DNA from: Sophora flavescens
Lineage: Eukaryota; Streptophyta; Magnoliopsida; Fabales; Fabaceae
Direction of reading: 5' to 3'
Assembly: GCA_030762895.1 (NCBI GenBank)
Contig: CM061062.1
Span: 239,134,019 to 239,198,018, forward strand
DNA: 64,000 bases
Position numbers and translations under genes: made by a program. Positions 1 to 11,384 of this stretch are shown one piece after another (within the stretch, counting starts at the first letter, position 1; each line of letters starts with the position of its first letter). Under the pieces are notes generated by a model. The model was given only the letters and a program-made list of their open reading frames with translations. It did not search any database and was not told the DNA's origin.

Positions 1-389
1 TTTGTCTAAATGGTGGCATTGTGATCTTGGAAAGGTTCCAAGCGTGAGATAGTTGCCTTAAATGCATATTTAAAGGCCATTTGGATCGGGAAGTTCAATT
101 ATGAACTAGGAATGATTCCTAACTTTGTGAACTCCACTGATCTCGTTGCAATGATGATGGAGTAATTGCATAAGCTAAGGAAACTTGATCACACTAGCGA
201 TCCAGACATATACTTAGGTGCTTCCATCTTATTCGATAGATGATCGATAGAGGAGAGATGTGAAGATGTGCAGAATGACCACACTAAATAATCCGCTAAT
301 TGAGTATCTTGCTCGGTGGTAGCATGACACTCACACTAGATCAATGGGTGTTAGATTGATGCCTGATTGGCTCTAGTGCTAGTGGGAGA
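1..389 (+). pseudogene. Ty1/copia polyprotein tail (RNase H end) and polypurine tract
   Basis: Degenerate 3' end of a copia pol. Around 75-180 a frame reads RNase H-like residues (AIWIGKF, then ELGMIP). 332-373 reads HTRSMGVRLMPDWL, a C-terminal motif I know from Angela/TAR-type copia polyproteins. Stops and frameshifts break the frame. The purine run AGTGGGAGA just before 390 fits a polypurine tract that primes plus-strand synthesis directly before the 3' LTR. The rest of the element lies left of the window. The lineage is inferred. Confidence 0.7.
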
Positions 390-1748
390 TTGTTGGTGTA
401 AGCCCTAGTGGCCAATCTATTTTGAATAGATCATCATTTGTATCGTGAATTTGATCAAATATTTGATATATGAATAAGGCATTAATTTATTATGTTATTA
501 GTTTATAGCGTAATAAAGTCCTTAGAATAGACAGTTCATTTAACGAGACATTAAGTACAAGACTTAATCGTGAGACCTCATTAAATAATAAGAATGTTAT
601 TATTAAATATCCATAGTCGAGTATTATTGTTACTTAGGACGACAATAATACATAGAGACTATTGTGTGAGTAGACTGAGGGCCACATCTCACGGGTCATT
701 GATATGTGATATCAAGTCAGCACACAGGTATAAATATTAGGAGTAATACTTATACCGGATGACCTACTATAAGAATGCTTCATAATAGTTATGTAAGTGT
801 CATAAGTATTCACATGGCGACCATAGTGAAGTAGTCCTTCGACTTGAAGTCACTACGATTCCTACATGAGGAGTTATAGGCTTTAATGCTATCAAACGTC
901 ACCCGTAACAGGGTGATCATAAAGGTAGTTATTGGGCCTGCAATAAATCATGTTGAGGAGTGTGAGTGGTGTAGATAGGATTCGTCCCTCCTACAAAATA
1001 GGGGGTAATGTCTTGGGGCCCTCGATAGAGTAAGACGTGAAATATGCGTGGCCATGCGGAAGTGGGCCAATATGTGATATTGGGCCCATTTGTGATTACA
1101 CGTCTACTCGAGGATCGAGGAATAAATAATTGAACATAACAAGGATGACACTCTTATGCCTTATGTTCAATTAAGACATATGGACGAAGTGACATTTACT
1201 GCATGTTAAATTTTGGTCGCGCTAAGGCTAAAATCGGATCACCGATACTCTTGCTATTTGGGTAGTAATGATACATTGCTAGATACCAAACATTATTTAT
1301 AATATTTAATATTATAATTAATATTTGATATTATTGTAATATTTAATATTATTTCCAACTTAGTGGGAGCCTACAGGGTCACACGCAGAGTGCAAATGCG
1401 GAGCGGGTAAATTAATTAAATATGATTTAATTAATTTAAAGGTTATTGGACTTGTAGCGTACAAGGCTCAATAAGTAGGCAGTTAGGTCAAGAGGAGTGT
1501 GAGGCTTAAAAATAGGCTACTAATCTTGCTCTAAACCTAGACTTGCTAACCTTGCCTCACATAGCCGTCAGCTAGCACAAGACGCAAAGCTCCGACCCCC
1601 GTTTGCTTGCTTGGACTGAGTACACGTGCTTCTCCTTTGTGGCACACTTGATCACAGTGAAAGCACGCTTCAAGAGGTAAACACAAATAGCCCTATATCT
1701 GATTTATGTTTTTTAATGCGTGATCCATGGGTTGGTTTTCTTCCACCT
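390..1748 (+). mobile_element. 3' LTR of the Angela/TAR-like copia element
   Basis: Starts TGTTGGTGTAAGCC at 390/391, directly after the polypurine tract. It is about 1.35 kb, non-coding and AT-rich, with long TTAATATTA-type runs around 1285-1350. The 3' border is not sharp: at about 1748 it gives way to SIRE-type gag sequence. No second LTR copy lies in the window, so the right border is an estimate. Confidence 0.55.
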
Positions 1749-1754
1749 TGAGAT

Positions 1755-3084
1755 ATGATTTTTAAAGAGGATTATCTCATGAAAACCCCAACAAGACGAT
1801 CATCATGTGATACAAACCTATCTGAGCCCAAGGATTCTGAAAGTGATGAAGAGCTATCTCTCCTAATCAGAAAGATAAAGCTGCTCTTAAAAAGAAAGAA
1901 TTTTAGAAAGGAGAAGCCTTTCAGAAAGTTTCACAAGGAGAAAAACTTCAAGGAATCCAATTCAACAGACAATACTCCAATTATCTGCTATAAGTACAAG
2001 AAACCTGGTCACATTGAAGTTAAGTGTCCTCAACTCAAGAAAGCTCCTTATAAAAAGTTCTTCAAGAATAAGAAAGGAATGATGGCTACTTGGGAGGATC
2101 TGAAGTCAACATCATCTGAAGATGATGAAGCAGAAGAGGAAGTTAATCTCTGTCTGATGGTCAATACTGACTCAAAATCAGATGATGAGGTACACCTTGA
2201 CTTTGAGGAATTGCATGATGCACATGAGGAGTTGATAGAGGAATCCAACTGCTTATCTAAGGCCTTCAAATACCTCAAAAGAGAGTATGTAAAGCTCCTC
2301 AGTGGGCATAAACAGAAATCTCAAGAGTGTGAGAAGATGGCCAAGGAGAACAGTGAGCAAAAGACTGCTAAGTCTACTGAAGCTAAAATCATTGGTGAAA
2401 CATCACAGTCTGAAGAAGTTGTTAAACTTCAACAAAAAGTCGACAAGCTCACTTCTGATCTTGCCAAATTTGTTAATGGTAGTGATATTCTGACCAAGCT
2501 GCTTGGATGTCAGAGACACTCCCTTAACAAATAAGGTATTGGATATATCCATCAGACACATCATAAAGTATCAACAAAAACCTCTAAAGTGTCTGTTAAA
2601 TCAATTTCAATTAAATCCATACTTGTCTGTAACTTCTGTGGAAAAGCTGGACATGTTATGTCTAAGTGTATTTACATGAAGAAAAGGAAGTCTTCACAGA
2701 CTCCTAGAACTAACAGAAAAGGACCCAGCAAACAATGGGTACCTAAAGATCAAACAATTCTTGTTGCAGATGTACTCAATAGGACAAAGAAAACACCTCT
2801 GTTGGTACTTGGATAGTGGTTGCTCGAGACACATGACAGGAGAAAGGTCTATGTTCCTAGACCTCCAACTTAAGAAAGGAGGACATGTTGCCTTTGGAGG
2901 CAATCAAAAAGGGAAGGTTATTGGAATTGGTACTATTTGTAAACCCCATATTCCCTCAATCTTTAATGTTCTCTTATTCAAATGATTAAGACACAATTTA
3001 CTTAGCGTAAGTCAATAATGTGATGGTGGATTTGATGTCTCCTTTACTAAGGATGCTTGTATAGTCAAAGACAAAAGTGGCAGT
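1755..3084 (+). pseudogene. SIRE-like gag and aspartic protease segment
   Basis: Gag C-terminal part with two CCHC zinc knuckles. The first, near 1987-2030, reads CYKYKKPGHIEVKC, so its second Cys is Tyr. The second, near 2631-2672, is canonical (CNFCGKAGHVMSKC). An acidic, lysine-rich spacer separates them. The protease follows at about 2800-2985 with WYLDSGCSRHMTG, so the catalytic DSG is present. An in-frame TAA at 2532-2534, a frameshift near 2785, TGA at 2983-2985 and TAA near 3016 break it. Before nested insertion the frame ran from 3084 into 4579. Confidence 0.85.
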
Positions 3085-3319
3085 TGATAGTGTGATTTTA
3101 CATGATGTTTCCTGTACACTTTTGCATGCATTTTCATTTAGTTTAGACATATTTAGTTTTATTTTTATTAGTTTTTATCTTGGAACGGGTAAGGCGGTGT
3201 TGTGGTGTTGTTTTGCAGAAATTAAAGATAAAATGTCCAAAATGAGCCATGATGGAGCCTGGATTAAGTTGGAGCTTTAAAAATGAAGAAAGGATAGCAT
3301 CAGGAAGGGACATTCAAAA

Positions 3320-3682
3320 TCAAGGATGCGCGAAAGGTAATCCCTCTTCTTGTGGTTCATCTACCACCTCCTCTTCATCTTCATTGTGATCCATTCCCAC
3401 AGCCAGATTTTTCTCAAATGCTGATTCTTGTGGCTCTATGGGAATCATACATGGTGGTGGAGGTGGCAAATATGAACAAAAGGTTTCCCAATCCTCCTCG
3501 GAGAAGTTATATATAAGCCTTCCCGTCATATAATCAACTTGTGCGGGAGTAACATGGTCCATAAAATCCATGACGTCTCCCAAACACCAGTTGTCTTCCA
3601 AAGCGCGACTTAAGGCTTCCTCTTCAGGTGGATAATAGTGATCGTCCATGAATTTCGTCCACCTAGCACAACCAAAACTCAA
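3320..3682 (-). CDS. Unrecognised 120-residue ORF in the nested element
   Basis: A single open frame from ATG at 3682 to a stop at 3320. The product is acidic, with a PPPPPP run and an EDEEEVVDEPQEEG stretch near the C-terminus. I see no signal peptide or membrane segment, and no known domain. It begins about 90 nt downstream, on the same strand, of the minus-strand primer-binding-site motif. That is where a leader or gag ORF of an LTR element would lie, but I do not recognise it as gag. It may be a relic of one. Confidence 0.35.
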   Translation of the reverse strand: MSFGCARWTKFMDDHYYPPEEEALSRALEDNWCLGDVMDFMDHVTPAQVDYMTGRLIYNFSEEDWETFCSYLPPPPPCMIPIEPQESAFEKNLAVGMDHNEDEEEVVDEPQEEGLPFAHP

Positions 3683-3772
3683 ACCAAAAAGATCAAATAT
3701 ATACAGAAAATAAAAATAATAAAAATGTCTAAATTAGTTGCCTCCCTTGTTACTAATGATATTGGCAAAACC

Positions 3773-3793
3773 AATCCCCGGCAACGGCGCCAA
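3773..3793 (-). other. tRNA primer-binding-site-like sequence
   Basis: The minus strand reads TTGGCGCCGTTGCCGGGG, the primer-binding site typical of Athila/Tat gypsy elements (usually ascribed to tRNA-Asp). It follows a minus-strand CAACA, which would be the 3' end of an LTR. This conflicts with reading the whole 3085-4573 block as one plus-strand solo LTR. Confidence 0.5.
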
Positions 3794-4578
3794 AAACTTG
3801 TTGAACGAATCTGGGCAAGTATACCCAGTCGTGCAAGTAATACGGTGGTAAGACCGGTTATCGTATCCACGGGGATTGGATGTCAACTACCAATTCGCAA
3901 ACTCGGCAACTATCTAGACTAAACTATTAATCAAGAGAAAGTAAAACAAACAAAAGAAAAGGAATAAAATCTTTTTGTCTTTTTGGGGACTTTTGACAAA
4001 CACTTGGGGTGCAGAAAGGATATGTTGGGACTAGACTTCACCAAACCTCTATCTCATGCAATATCAGGACTAGATACCTCCCATTCATGCTTCAGATATT
4101 AAAATCAATCCACTAAATTACTCAAACCCCGATTCCTCGGATGGCAAGAGCCTAAATCCACTAATAGACCCTAATTCCTTAGGTGGCCTAGATTAATGAA
4201 TTTGCATTAAGATTAGGGATTACGCGATTACTAATAAACCTAGTTCCATTCCTAGATACAAGGCTTACTAGGTTATTAAATTCAATTCCGGTTATGATAC
4301 GAACGTCCTCATTGCATACCAAAACACAAATCGAGTCATGGGGGTGCTAGCCACAACAAGCATTAAGCATGGAAAATTAATCACTAATACGAAGCATAAA
4401 CATAGAATAATCAGTCAAGATAAATACATAATTATCAGTTGGCTACATCTAATCCCAACAACAGGGATTTAACTACTCATAAAAAGAGAATACACAGAGA
4501 AAGAGAGAAGGGATGAAGCAAACTCCATAGAAGCATCCTCCAATCTTCTTCCAGTCCCAGAGCAAGGAAAACAGCAGT

Positions 4579-5947
4579 ACACTCTTTTCAGCTAGTAGGC
4601 GACAAAATCTTTATAAGATTGAACTGACTAATCTCTCATATCAAAGTATAACTTGTCTAATGTCAAAAGAGGATGAAAGATGGTCATTGCATAGAAAACT
4701 AGGACATGCTAGTATGAAACTGATTTCAAAATTGAAAAAGGATAACCTTGTGAGAGTATTTCCTGATATTAGTTTTAAGAAAGATGTTTTGTGTGATGCA
4801 TGCCAGAGAGGTAAACAAGTAAAATCAAGTTTCAAATCTAAGAACCAAGTATCAACCTCTAGACCTCTTCAGTTGTTACACATAGATCTGTTTGGGCCAA
4901 TTAGTGGTGCTAGCTTGATTGGAAGGAAATATGGATTCATCACAGTTGATGACTATTCTAGATTTACATAGGTACTCTTCTTAACCCTCAAGGATGAGTC
5001 TTTTAAGGCTTTTTATGTATTCTGTAAGAAAGTACAAAATGAGCAGGGTTTCTGTATTTCTACCCTTAGAACTGATCATGGGGGAGAATTTGAAGATGAG
5101 AAATTCAAACTGTTCTGTGAGGAGAATGGGATCTCTCATAATTTCTCTGCACCAAGAACTCCACAGCAAAATGCAGTGGTTGAGAGAAAGAACAGGTCTT
5201 TGCAAGAGATGGCTAGGTCAATGCTTAATGAAAATAATCTGCCTAAGTACTTATGGGCAGAAGCAGTAAACACTGCATGTTATGTACAAAATAGAATACT
5301 TATAAGGCCTTTTCTAAAGAAGACTCCCTATGAATTGTGGGAAGCTAAAAAACCCAACATATCTTACTTCCATGCATTTGGATGTGAGTGTTTCATTCTA
5401 AACACTAAGGATTAACTTGGAAAGTTTGATTCCAAAGTGGATAATGGTATCTTCATTGGATATTCTGAAATGTCTAAGGCATTTAGAGTTTATAACTCTA
5501 GAACCTCTGTGATTGAAGAATCTATTCATGTTAATTTTAATGATAGTTTAAAGACTGATAGGGAACTATTAGATATAGAAGATGAACTTGCATGTCTTGA
5601 TATAAACAGACAAGACAGTCAATAGCCTGACATATCTAAGGCATAACCTTTTGAAGAGTCTGACATACAAGTGTTGCAGACAAGTCATCAGACAAATCAA
5701 CAGACTGGTCAAGATCAACATGACAATCATAAAAGAGACTGGAAGTTCAAGACTCATCATCCTAAGGGTCTTATCATTAGAAATCCCTCAGAAGGAGTTA
5801 GAACCATATCAACATTAAGAGAATCAAGCAACATAGCCTTTCTATCAGAAATGGAGCCAAAGCGCATTGAAGAAGCTTTTGATGATGAAAATTGGATTAT
5901 TGCAATGCAAGAAGAACTCAATCAGTTTACCAGAAATGATGTCTGGA
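4579..5947 (+). pseudogene. SIRE-like GAG-pre-integrase, integrase and linker to RT
   Basis: 4579-4971 carries the pre-integrase zinc motif (LHRKLGHASM, then CDACQRGK) and the integrase start LLHIDLFGP with DDYSRFT. The core continues to about 5250 (TDHGGEFE, then ERKNRSLQEMARSML). 5176-5625 holds the integrase C-terminal part and linker (HAFGCECF, FIGYSEMSKAFRVYN). 5671-5947 leads into the RT N-terminus (MQEELNQFTRNDVW). TAG at 4969, a frameshift near 5000, TAA near 5413 and TAG near 5623 inactivate it. The Trp codon at 5944-5946 and the next base are directly interrupted by the nested element at 5948. Confidence 0.85.
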
Positions 5948-6869
5948 TGATAAGCCGCTAGCTCATCTAGTTTTATGGCTAGTATGACCATGGTTTTGTG
6001 CTAATTATATCCCGTTTTCGTCCAAATTAGACTTGATTGTCTTCAAGCAGCATTTTGAGTTTCTAGAGTATTTTTAGGTTAATTTAGCTGATTTAGAGTC
6101 GAATAAAGTACTTACTGTTAATCCTTGTTTTCAGGTTAATAAAGTGAAGCAGTTTTGGATTCTTCGCCCCGCGAGAGTCTGCTCGCCTCGCGAGCCTGAA
6201 GGATGACTGTTCCAGAAAATGCAAACCTTTCTGTGTCGCCTCGCGAACCATGTCTCGCCTCGTGAGCCTGGAAGACCAGAAGCCATCACGGTGAGCCCCT
6301 GATACTCATAACGGGCGTAATAAAAAGACTCTTCCATTCCTCGCCTCGCGAATGATAAGCTCGCCTCGCGAGAGAGCCAAACACTGAAGACTGTTCATAA
6401 TATTCGCCTCGCGAAGGTGTGCTCGCCTCGCGAGATCGCGGAATTCAGAATCTGTATTTAAGTCTGTTTTAGGACAGAACTGATCATCTTATCTTCTCAT
6501 CATCATCTTTCTTTTCTTTTCTTTTCACAGTTGCGGCTGCAACAGTAGGTTTAGGTTTATGTTGGTAATGGAGAGCTAGTCTCCTTTTATTAATCTACTG
6601 TAATCGGGTTCCACCGCCACTTGAGGTTTTGTAATTCCTAAACTTAATGCTACTCTCTTTCAATACTTGTTCTATATGTTCTGTTTGCTTAATTCAGGAT
6701 TGTATAGAATTAGTATTGATTTGTTTCGATGATTGTGTGTTCCTATACTTAATCGCGTTTGCTAAATTCGCGTGTGTTCAATCATGTTCGCTTAGTTCAT
6801 GAGTGCTTCACCCCGTTTGCTTAATTCGGGAATAGGAACATATGTCTCATAGCGTTGATTTCGCTTGTT
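5948..6869 (+). repeat. Truncated 5' LTR of the nested gypsy derivative
   Basis: Matches 9076-9990 and then diverges after GATTTCGCTTGTT. About 300 bp of its 3' end is missing compared with the other copy. It holds four pairs of CGCCTCGCGA-type motifs between 6166 and 6442, followed by TATTTAAG at about 6455, a probable TATA element. Confidence 0.85.
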
Positions 6870-7646
6870 CATTTCCAAGCAAGTCTTCAACAAATGATTG
6901 CACAGATGGAAGCAAGTAATCTCGAATTTCAACGGAGGATGGAAGCAAGTAATCTTGAATTTCAACAGAGGATGGAAGCAAGTCAGCGGGACTTTGCCAC
7001 TAAAAATGCTCTCATCGTTTCCGCCTTGGCTACACTGCAAACTCCACATCCCCTTGAAGAACATACAGATTCACAAATAGTTGTTCTTGACAATACTTCC
7101 TCTGAGGATAATTTTGATAATGATGTCAAGAACAATTCTGTGGATGAACTGTGTGCTGAATTTCCAAACATTCAGGCCTTTACTGATTCAGTTTATTGTA
7201 CCATATCTACTGACTGTACTAACTCTAACCTTTCTGTGGTGTGTGCTGAGATTTCTGCAGGCTTAACAGGTGATGGATTTGTTAGTGCAGTGAATGAAGA
7301 ACGTGCAGAAGATGAAGCAGCACCAAAGACCCTCTCCACCTATTTGCCACCTTCCACTGTGGAGCCACCAACGATGGAGTTCGAGCCTCTGGATTTTGCA
7401 CCCTTGGATATGAAGACACTATGGCCAATCCAAGAGGTTGAACCCCACTTTTATTGGGAGGACTTTATTGACAAGGTTGAAAAGGAGGTCAACTGTGACC
7501 TGAGAGGGAGTGAGAAGTCCGCCGCACTTGGCAGAGTTACCATGATTATCAAGCGCCCACTCCCATACTTATGCTTCATGCCATGGGATCTGGGAGGATC
7601 ATATTGCAATTTGAGCATTCCGTGGCCGCTGTATCACAAACAGTAG
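6870..7646 (+). pseudogene. Gag-like ORF fragment with a tandem MEAS repeat
   Basis: An open frame of 263 codons can be read from 6855, but the first codons lie in LTR sequence, so the real remnant starts near 6870. Its N-terminal part has a tandem 33-nt unit (MEASNLEFQRR, MEASNLEFQQR, MEASQRDF), probably from slippage. The rest is acidic and Pro/Thr-rich (STYLPPSTVEPPTMEFEPL). No zinc knuckle or pol domain follows. Its position between LTR and polypurine tract suggests gag or leader sequence of a Tat/Athila-like element; I cannot name a domain. Confidence 0.45.
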
Positions 7647-9075
7647 GATCCTGGTGGAACCGCCTCCATGAGTTTTTCTGAACCTTACTCTTTTTAATTG
7701 CTTTGCCTTGCTTTATTTTTGTTTTGTTTTCTTTTAGCCCCTGAATAATTTGAGAAGATCAGGAGTATGTGTGTTGAGTCTTGTGTCGGCAAGCTTGATT
7801 GGGTTTGATTAACTTTTGCATAGATGGATTGCATGTTATGTGTTGACTGTTTTCCCCCTAAGTTTTGAAATTGAAAATTGATCCCCATGTGGAAAATTGA
7901 AAATAGAACTTTGAGATATTCTGTTGTGATTGCATAATTTATGATAAGTTTGGGGTGATGGGAAGCACACACTAGGGATAGAATCTCGGTCAAACAATTT
8001 GCAAAAATGTCCAGGTGAGGATTTGAGCCTCCAGCATGTTTTTAATTGTGAGAATCACTTTCAAGTTACACTTTCCCGAATTTGCTTGAATCTCTTCTTG
8101 GTTTGCATGTTTATGTATTGCATCAGATGATTTAGGCATTTTCTTTGTAAATAACCATTTGGCCTAAATTGAACCAGTCCCTAATGCATGTTCCCTAGTT
8201 AGCCCCATTGAGCCTAATAAGCCTATTGTTTCATGATGACCCTATGTTACAAGCCGAAAAATCTGGAAAAACCATGTTAACCCGATCTTAGGATTAGGAG
8301 AGCATGGAAGCTTAGTAAGAGAATGGTTTGCAAGAAACTAAGTTTGGGGTGGCTACAAGGATATGATGTGCTGTCTGGGATTGAGAAAAAGAAAAGAATA
8401 AAGGTTGGAGCCTAAGAAGAAAAAAAGAAATAAAAGAACAAAAATGTCAAAGAAAAAAAAGATTATCTAAAGAAGGAAAAGGCTGTAGTCACCCAAAGCA
8501 TAAAGAAAAATTGAAAAAGGAACTTGAGTGGAAATTCAAAAGTGTAAAAAGTTTCATGCTCTCTTAGTTCCTAGGGACTTAAGCCTAGTTCCTTTGTATA
8601 TCCTACCCTTAGCCAGGCCCCATTACAACCTTAAAAGACCTTTTGATGTTGCATGCATATTTTCGTGGGAACCTTGATTGAGATGAAAATCAAATTCATG
8701 GGAAGTGTTCTTGAAAGGTGAATTGAGGGAAATGTTGATAACCTAGACAAACTGAGTGATTGAGTGAAACACTAAATACCCTTGTGAGGAAGGTGGTTGT
8801 TTGAATTTGGTGATCTCCCTCTTCTGTGTAACTTGGATCCCTTGCTTAAATTAATGATTGCTTGAATGATGAAATTCTCAAATGTTTAGAGTGAATGCAT
8901 GTGGGGATTGTTTTGTTTGAAAGGGGGGAACATTGAAGGAAAAATTATTTTGGTGAATTACTTGAAATTTGTGCAAAGTTGATTGAATCCTTTAAGCTTG
9001 CCATGTGTTGAGTCTTTTTGAGTTTTTGAGTTTTAGTTTGCTTGGGGACAAGCAAAGTTTAAGTTTGGGGTATTT
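7647..9075 (+). other. Non-coding interior of the nested gypsy derivative
   Basis: No sustained ORF on either strand. Contains an A/G-rich stretch (8385-8545, many AAAGAAAA runs) and ends with GCAAAGTTTAAGTTTGGGG, a polypurine tract before the 3' LTR. It looks like the long 3' untranslated region typical of Tat/Athila relatives. Confidence 0.6.
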
Positions 9076-10291
9076 TGATAAGCTGCTAGCTCATCTATTT
9101 TTATGGCTAGTATGACCATGGTTTTGTGCTAATTATATCCCGTTTTCGCCCAAATTGGACTTGATTGTCTTCAAGCAGCATTTTGAGTCTCTAGAGTATT
9201 TTTAGGTTAATTTAGATGATTTAGAGTCGAATAAAGTACTTACTGTTAATCCTTGTTTTCAGGTTAATAAAGTGAAGCAGTTTTGGATTCTTCGCCCCGC
9301 GAGAGTCTGCTCACCTCGCGAGCCTGAAGGCTGACTGTTCCAGAAAATGCAAACCTTTCTGTGTCGCCTCGCGAACCATGTCTCGCCTGGAAGACCAGAA
9401 GCCATCACGGTGAGCCCCTGATACTCATAACGGGCGTAATAAAAAGACTCTTCCATTCCTCGCCTCGCGAATGATAAGCTCGCCTCGCGAGAGAGCCAAA
9501 CACTGAAGACTGTTCATAATATTCGCCTCGTGAAGGTGTGCTCGCCTCGCGAGATCGCGGAATTCAGAATCTATATTTAAGTCTGTTTTAGGACAGAACT
9601 GATCATCTTATCTTCTCATCATCATCTTTCTTTTCTTTTCTTTTCACAGTTGCGGCTGCAATAGTAGGTTTAGGTTTATGTTGGTAATGGAGAGCTAGTC
9701 TCCTTTGATTAATCTACTGTAATCGGGTTCCACCGTCACTTGAGGTTTTGTAATTCCTAAACTTAATGCTACTCTCTTTCAATACGTGTTCTATATGTTC
9801 TGTTTGCTTAATTCAGGATTGTATAGAATTAGTATTGATTTGTTTCGATGATTGTGTGTTCCTATACTTAATCGCGTTTGCTTAATTCGCGTGTGTTCAA
9901 TCATGTTCGCTTAGTTCATGAGTGCTTCACCCCGTTTGCTTAATTCGGGAATAGGAACATATGTCTCGTAGCGTTGATTTCGCTTGTTAATTGATGCTAC
10001 AATTGGAAAGGGTTCAGAATCCGCTTAGGGCGTGGATTTATATGAACCGATGATAGCGAGAAACCGAAAGCAGTAGGTTAATCGTTTTTAGCTATTTGAT
10101 AGTTATTTAGTTTGCATTGTTTTTTCTGCTTTGTTGTCTTTATTTAATTTCAAATCCAAAACCCCCCAATTCTGACTTTTTCTGATAATAGTAACCCAAG
10201 AGTCCTTGTGAGACGATACTCGAGTTGTCGCTCCCTGAACTACATTTTTACAAACCGCTTGCTTTTTGACGCGTGCTCGACAGCGCGTTCA
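9076..10291 (+). repeat. Full 3' LTR (1216 bp) of the nested gypsy derivative
   Basis: TGATAAGCTGC...GCGCGTTCA. It repeats the 5' LTR for about 915 bp and then supplies the final ~300 bp that the 5' copy lost. It carries the CGCCTCGCGA motif pairs (about 9293-9556), with one pair shortened by a 9-nt deletion. CTGGA follows at 10292. Confidence 0.85.
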
Positions 10292-10296
10292 CTGGA

Positions 10297-11384
10297 CACT
10301 TGTTTCCAAACCAAAAGACAAGTCTGTCATTGGAACAAGATGGGTTTTTAGAAACAAGTTGGATGAAGATGGTAAGGTTGTCAGAAACAAAGCTAGGTTA
10401 GTAGCTCAAGGCTATAACCAACAGGAAGGTATTGATTTCACTGAAACCTTTGCACCTGTAGCTAAATTAAAAGCCACACGCATCTTAATGTCATATGCTG
10501 AACAACATCAAATCACTCTTTTTCAAATGGATGTAAAAAGTGCTTTTCTAAATGGTATAATTGAAGAAGAAGTGTATGTTAAGAACCCCCTGGTTTTGAA
10601 GATTCTGATAAACCAGATCATGTTTTCATACTTAAAAAGGCTTTATATGGTTTGAAACAGGTACCTAGGGCATGGTATGATAGACTTAGTTCTTCTCTCA
10701 TGCATAATGGTTTTACTAGAGGACAAGTAGAACAACCTTGTTTAAGAAATGCTCGAAAGATAGCTTTATTATAGTCCAAATATATGTTGATGATATTATT
10801 TTTGGAGCAACTAATGAAAAGTCGTGCAAGGAATTTTCCAAGCTAATGCAAGCAGAATTTGAGATGAGCATGATGGGAGAATTGAAGTTTTTCCTTGGAT
10901 TACAAATCAAGAAGACAAGTGATAGAATCTACATCCATCAACAAAAATACACCAAGGAGATACTTAAGAAGTATATGATGGAGAATGCTAAATCTATGAA
11001 AACTCCTATGCAACCCAATGCAAAATTAAGCAAAGATGGTGAAGGTAAAAAGGTAGACCAAACTGTCTACAGAGGTATGATTGGATCTCTTCTATACTTA
11101 ACTTCAAGCAGACATGATATTCAATTTAGTGTTTGTGTGTGTGCAAGATTCCAATATGATCCTAGAGAATCCCATCATAAAGATGTTAAAAGAATATTTA
11201 TATATTTGCTTGGGACCATTAATCTTGGTTTGTTGTATTTAAGAACAAAAAAATACATATTAGTAGGATAATGTGATGCTGATTTTGTTGGAGACATAAT
11301 AGAAAGAAAAAACACCAGTGGAGGATGCCACTTCATTAGAGCCAGCCTAGTCTCCTGGTAAAGCAAAAGACATACAACTATTGC
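10297..11384 (+). pseudogene. SIRE-like reverse transcriptase and RNase H start
   Basis: Reads on from the codon split at 5947: TLVSKPKDKSVIGTRWVFRN, ARLVAQGYNQ, then QMDVKSAFLNG. A frameshift near 10585 moves the frame (GLKQVPRAWYDRLSS at about 10650-10690). Past another break the catalytic YVDD is present at about 10782-10793 (VQIYVDDIIFGATNE). The RT thumb/connection follows to 11271 (GSLLYLTSSR). A TAA near 11269 and a stop within SW*SK further damage the RNase H start. It is interrupted at 11384 by the next nested element. Confidence 0.88.

Larger units (their letters stand above)
3085..4573. mobile_element. Nested TG...CA insertion of 1489 bp with TSD GCAGT
   Basis: Begins TGATAGTG, ends GGAAAACA, and has GCAGT on both sides (3080-3084 and 4574-4578). 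The host protease/integrase reading frame is continuous across it. No paired LTRs could be found: the left ~700 bp and right ~775 bp are unrelated. On the minus strand, 4573 down to 3799 looks like an LTR (TG...CAACA), followed at once by a TTGGCGCCGTTGCCGGGG primer-binding site of the Athila/Tat type. It is either a solo LTR of a TGATA-starting gypsy family or a rearranged non-autonomous element. Confidence 0.75.
5948..10291 (+). mobile_element. Nested Tat/Athila-like Ty3/gypsy derivative with TSD CTGGA
   Basis: 4344 bp bounded by TGATAAG...GCGTTCA and CTGGA duplications (5943-5947 and 10292-10296). It has two LTR copies (5948-6869 partial, 9076-10291 full), a 2.2-kb interior with one gag-like ORF, and a polypurine tract AAGTTTGGGGTA before the 3' LTR. 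The end of the 5' LTR (about 300 bp), the primer-binding site, and the rest of gag and all of pol are absent, so it cannot move by itself. By eye the shared ~915 bp of the LTRs differ by roughly 15-17 substitutions and one 9-nt deletion, which indicates a moderately recent insertion. Confidence 0.85.

Noticed and set aside
6131..6337. Minus-strand ORF in the gypsy LTR, repeated at 9259-9456
   Set aside because: Appears in both LTR copies simply because the LTR is duplicated; it changes with the 9-nt deletion and has no coding support.
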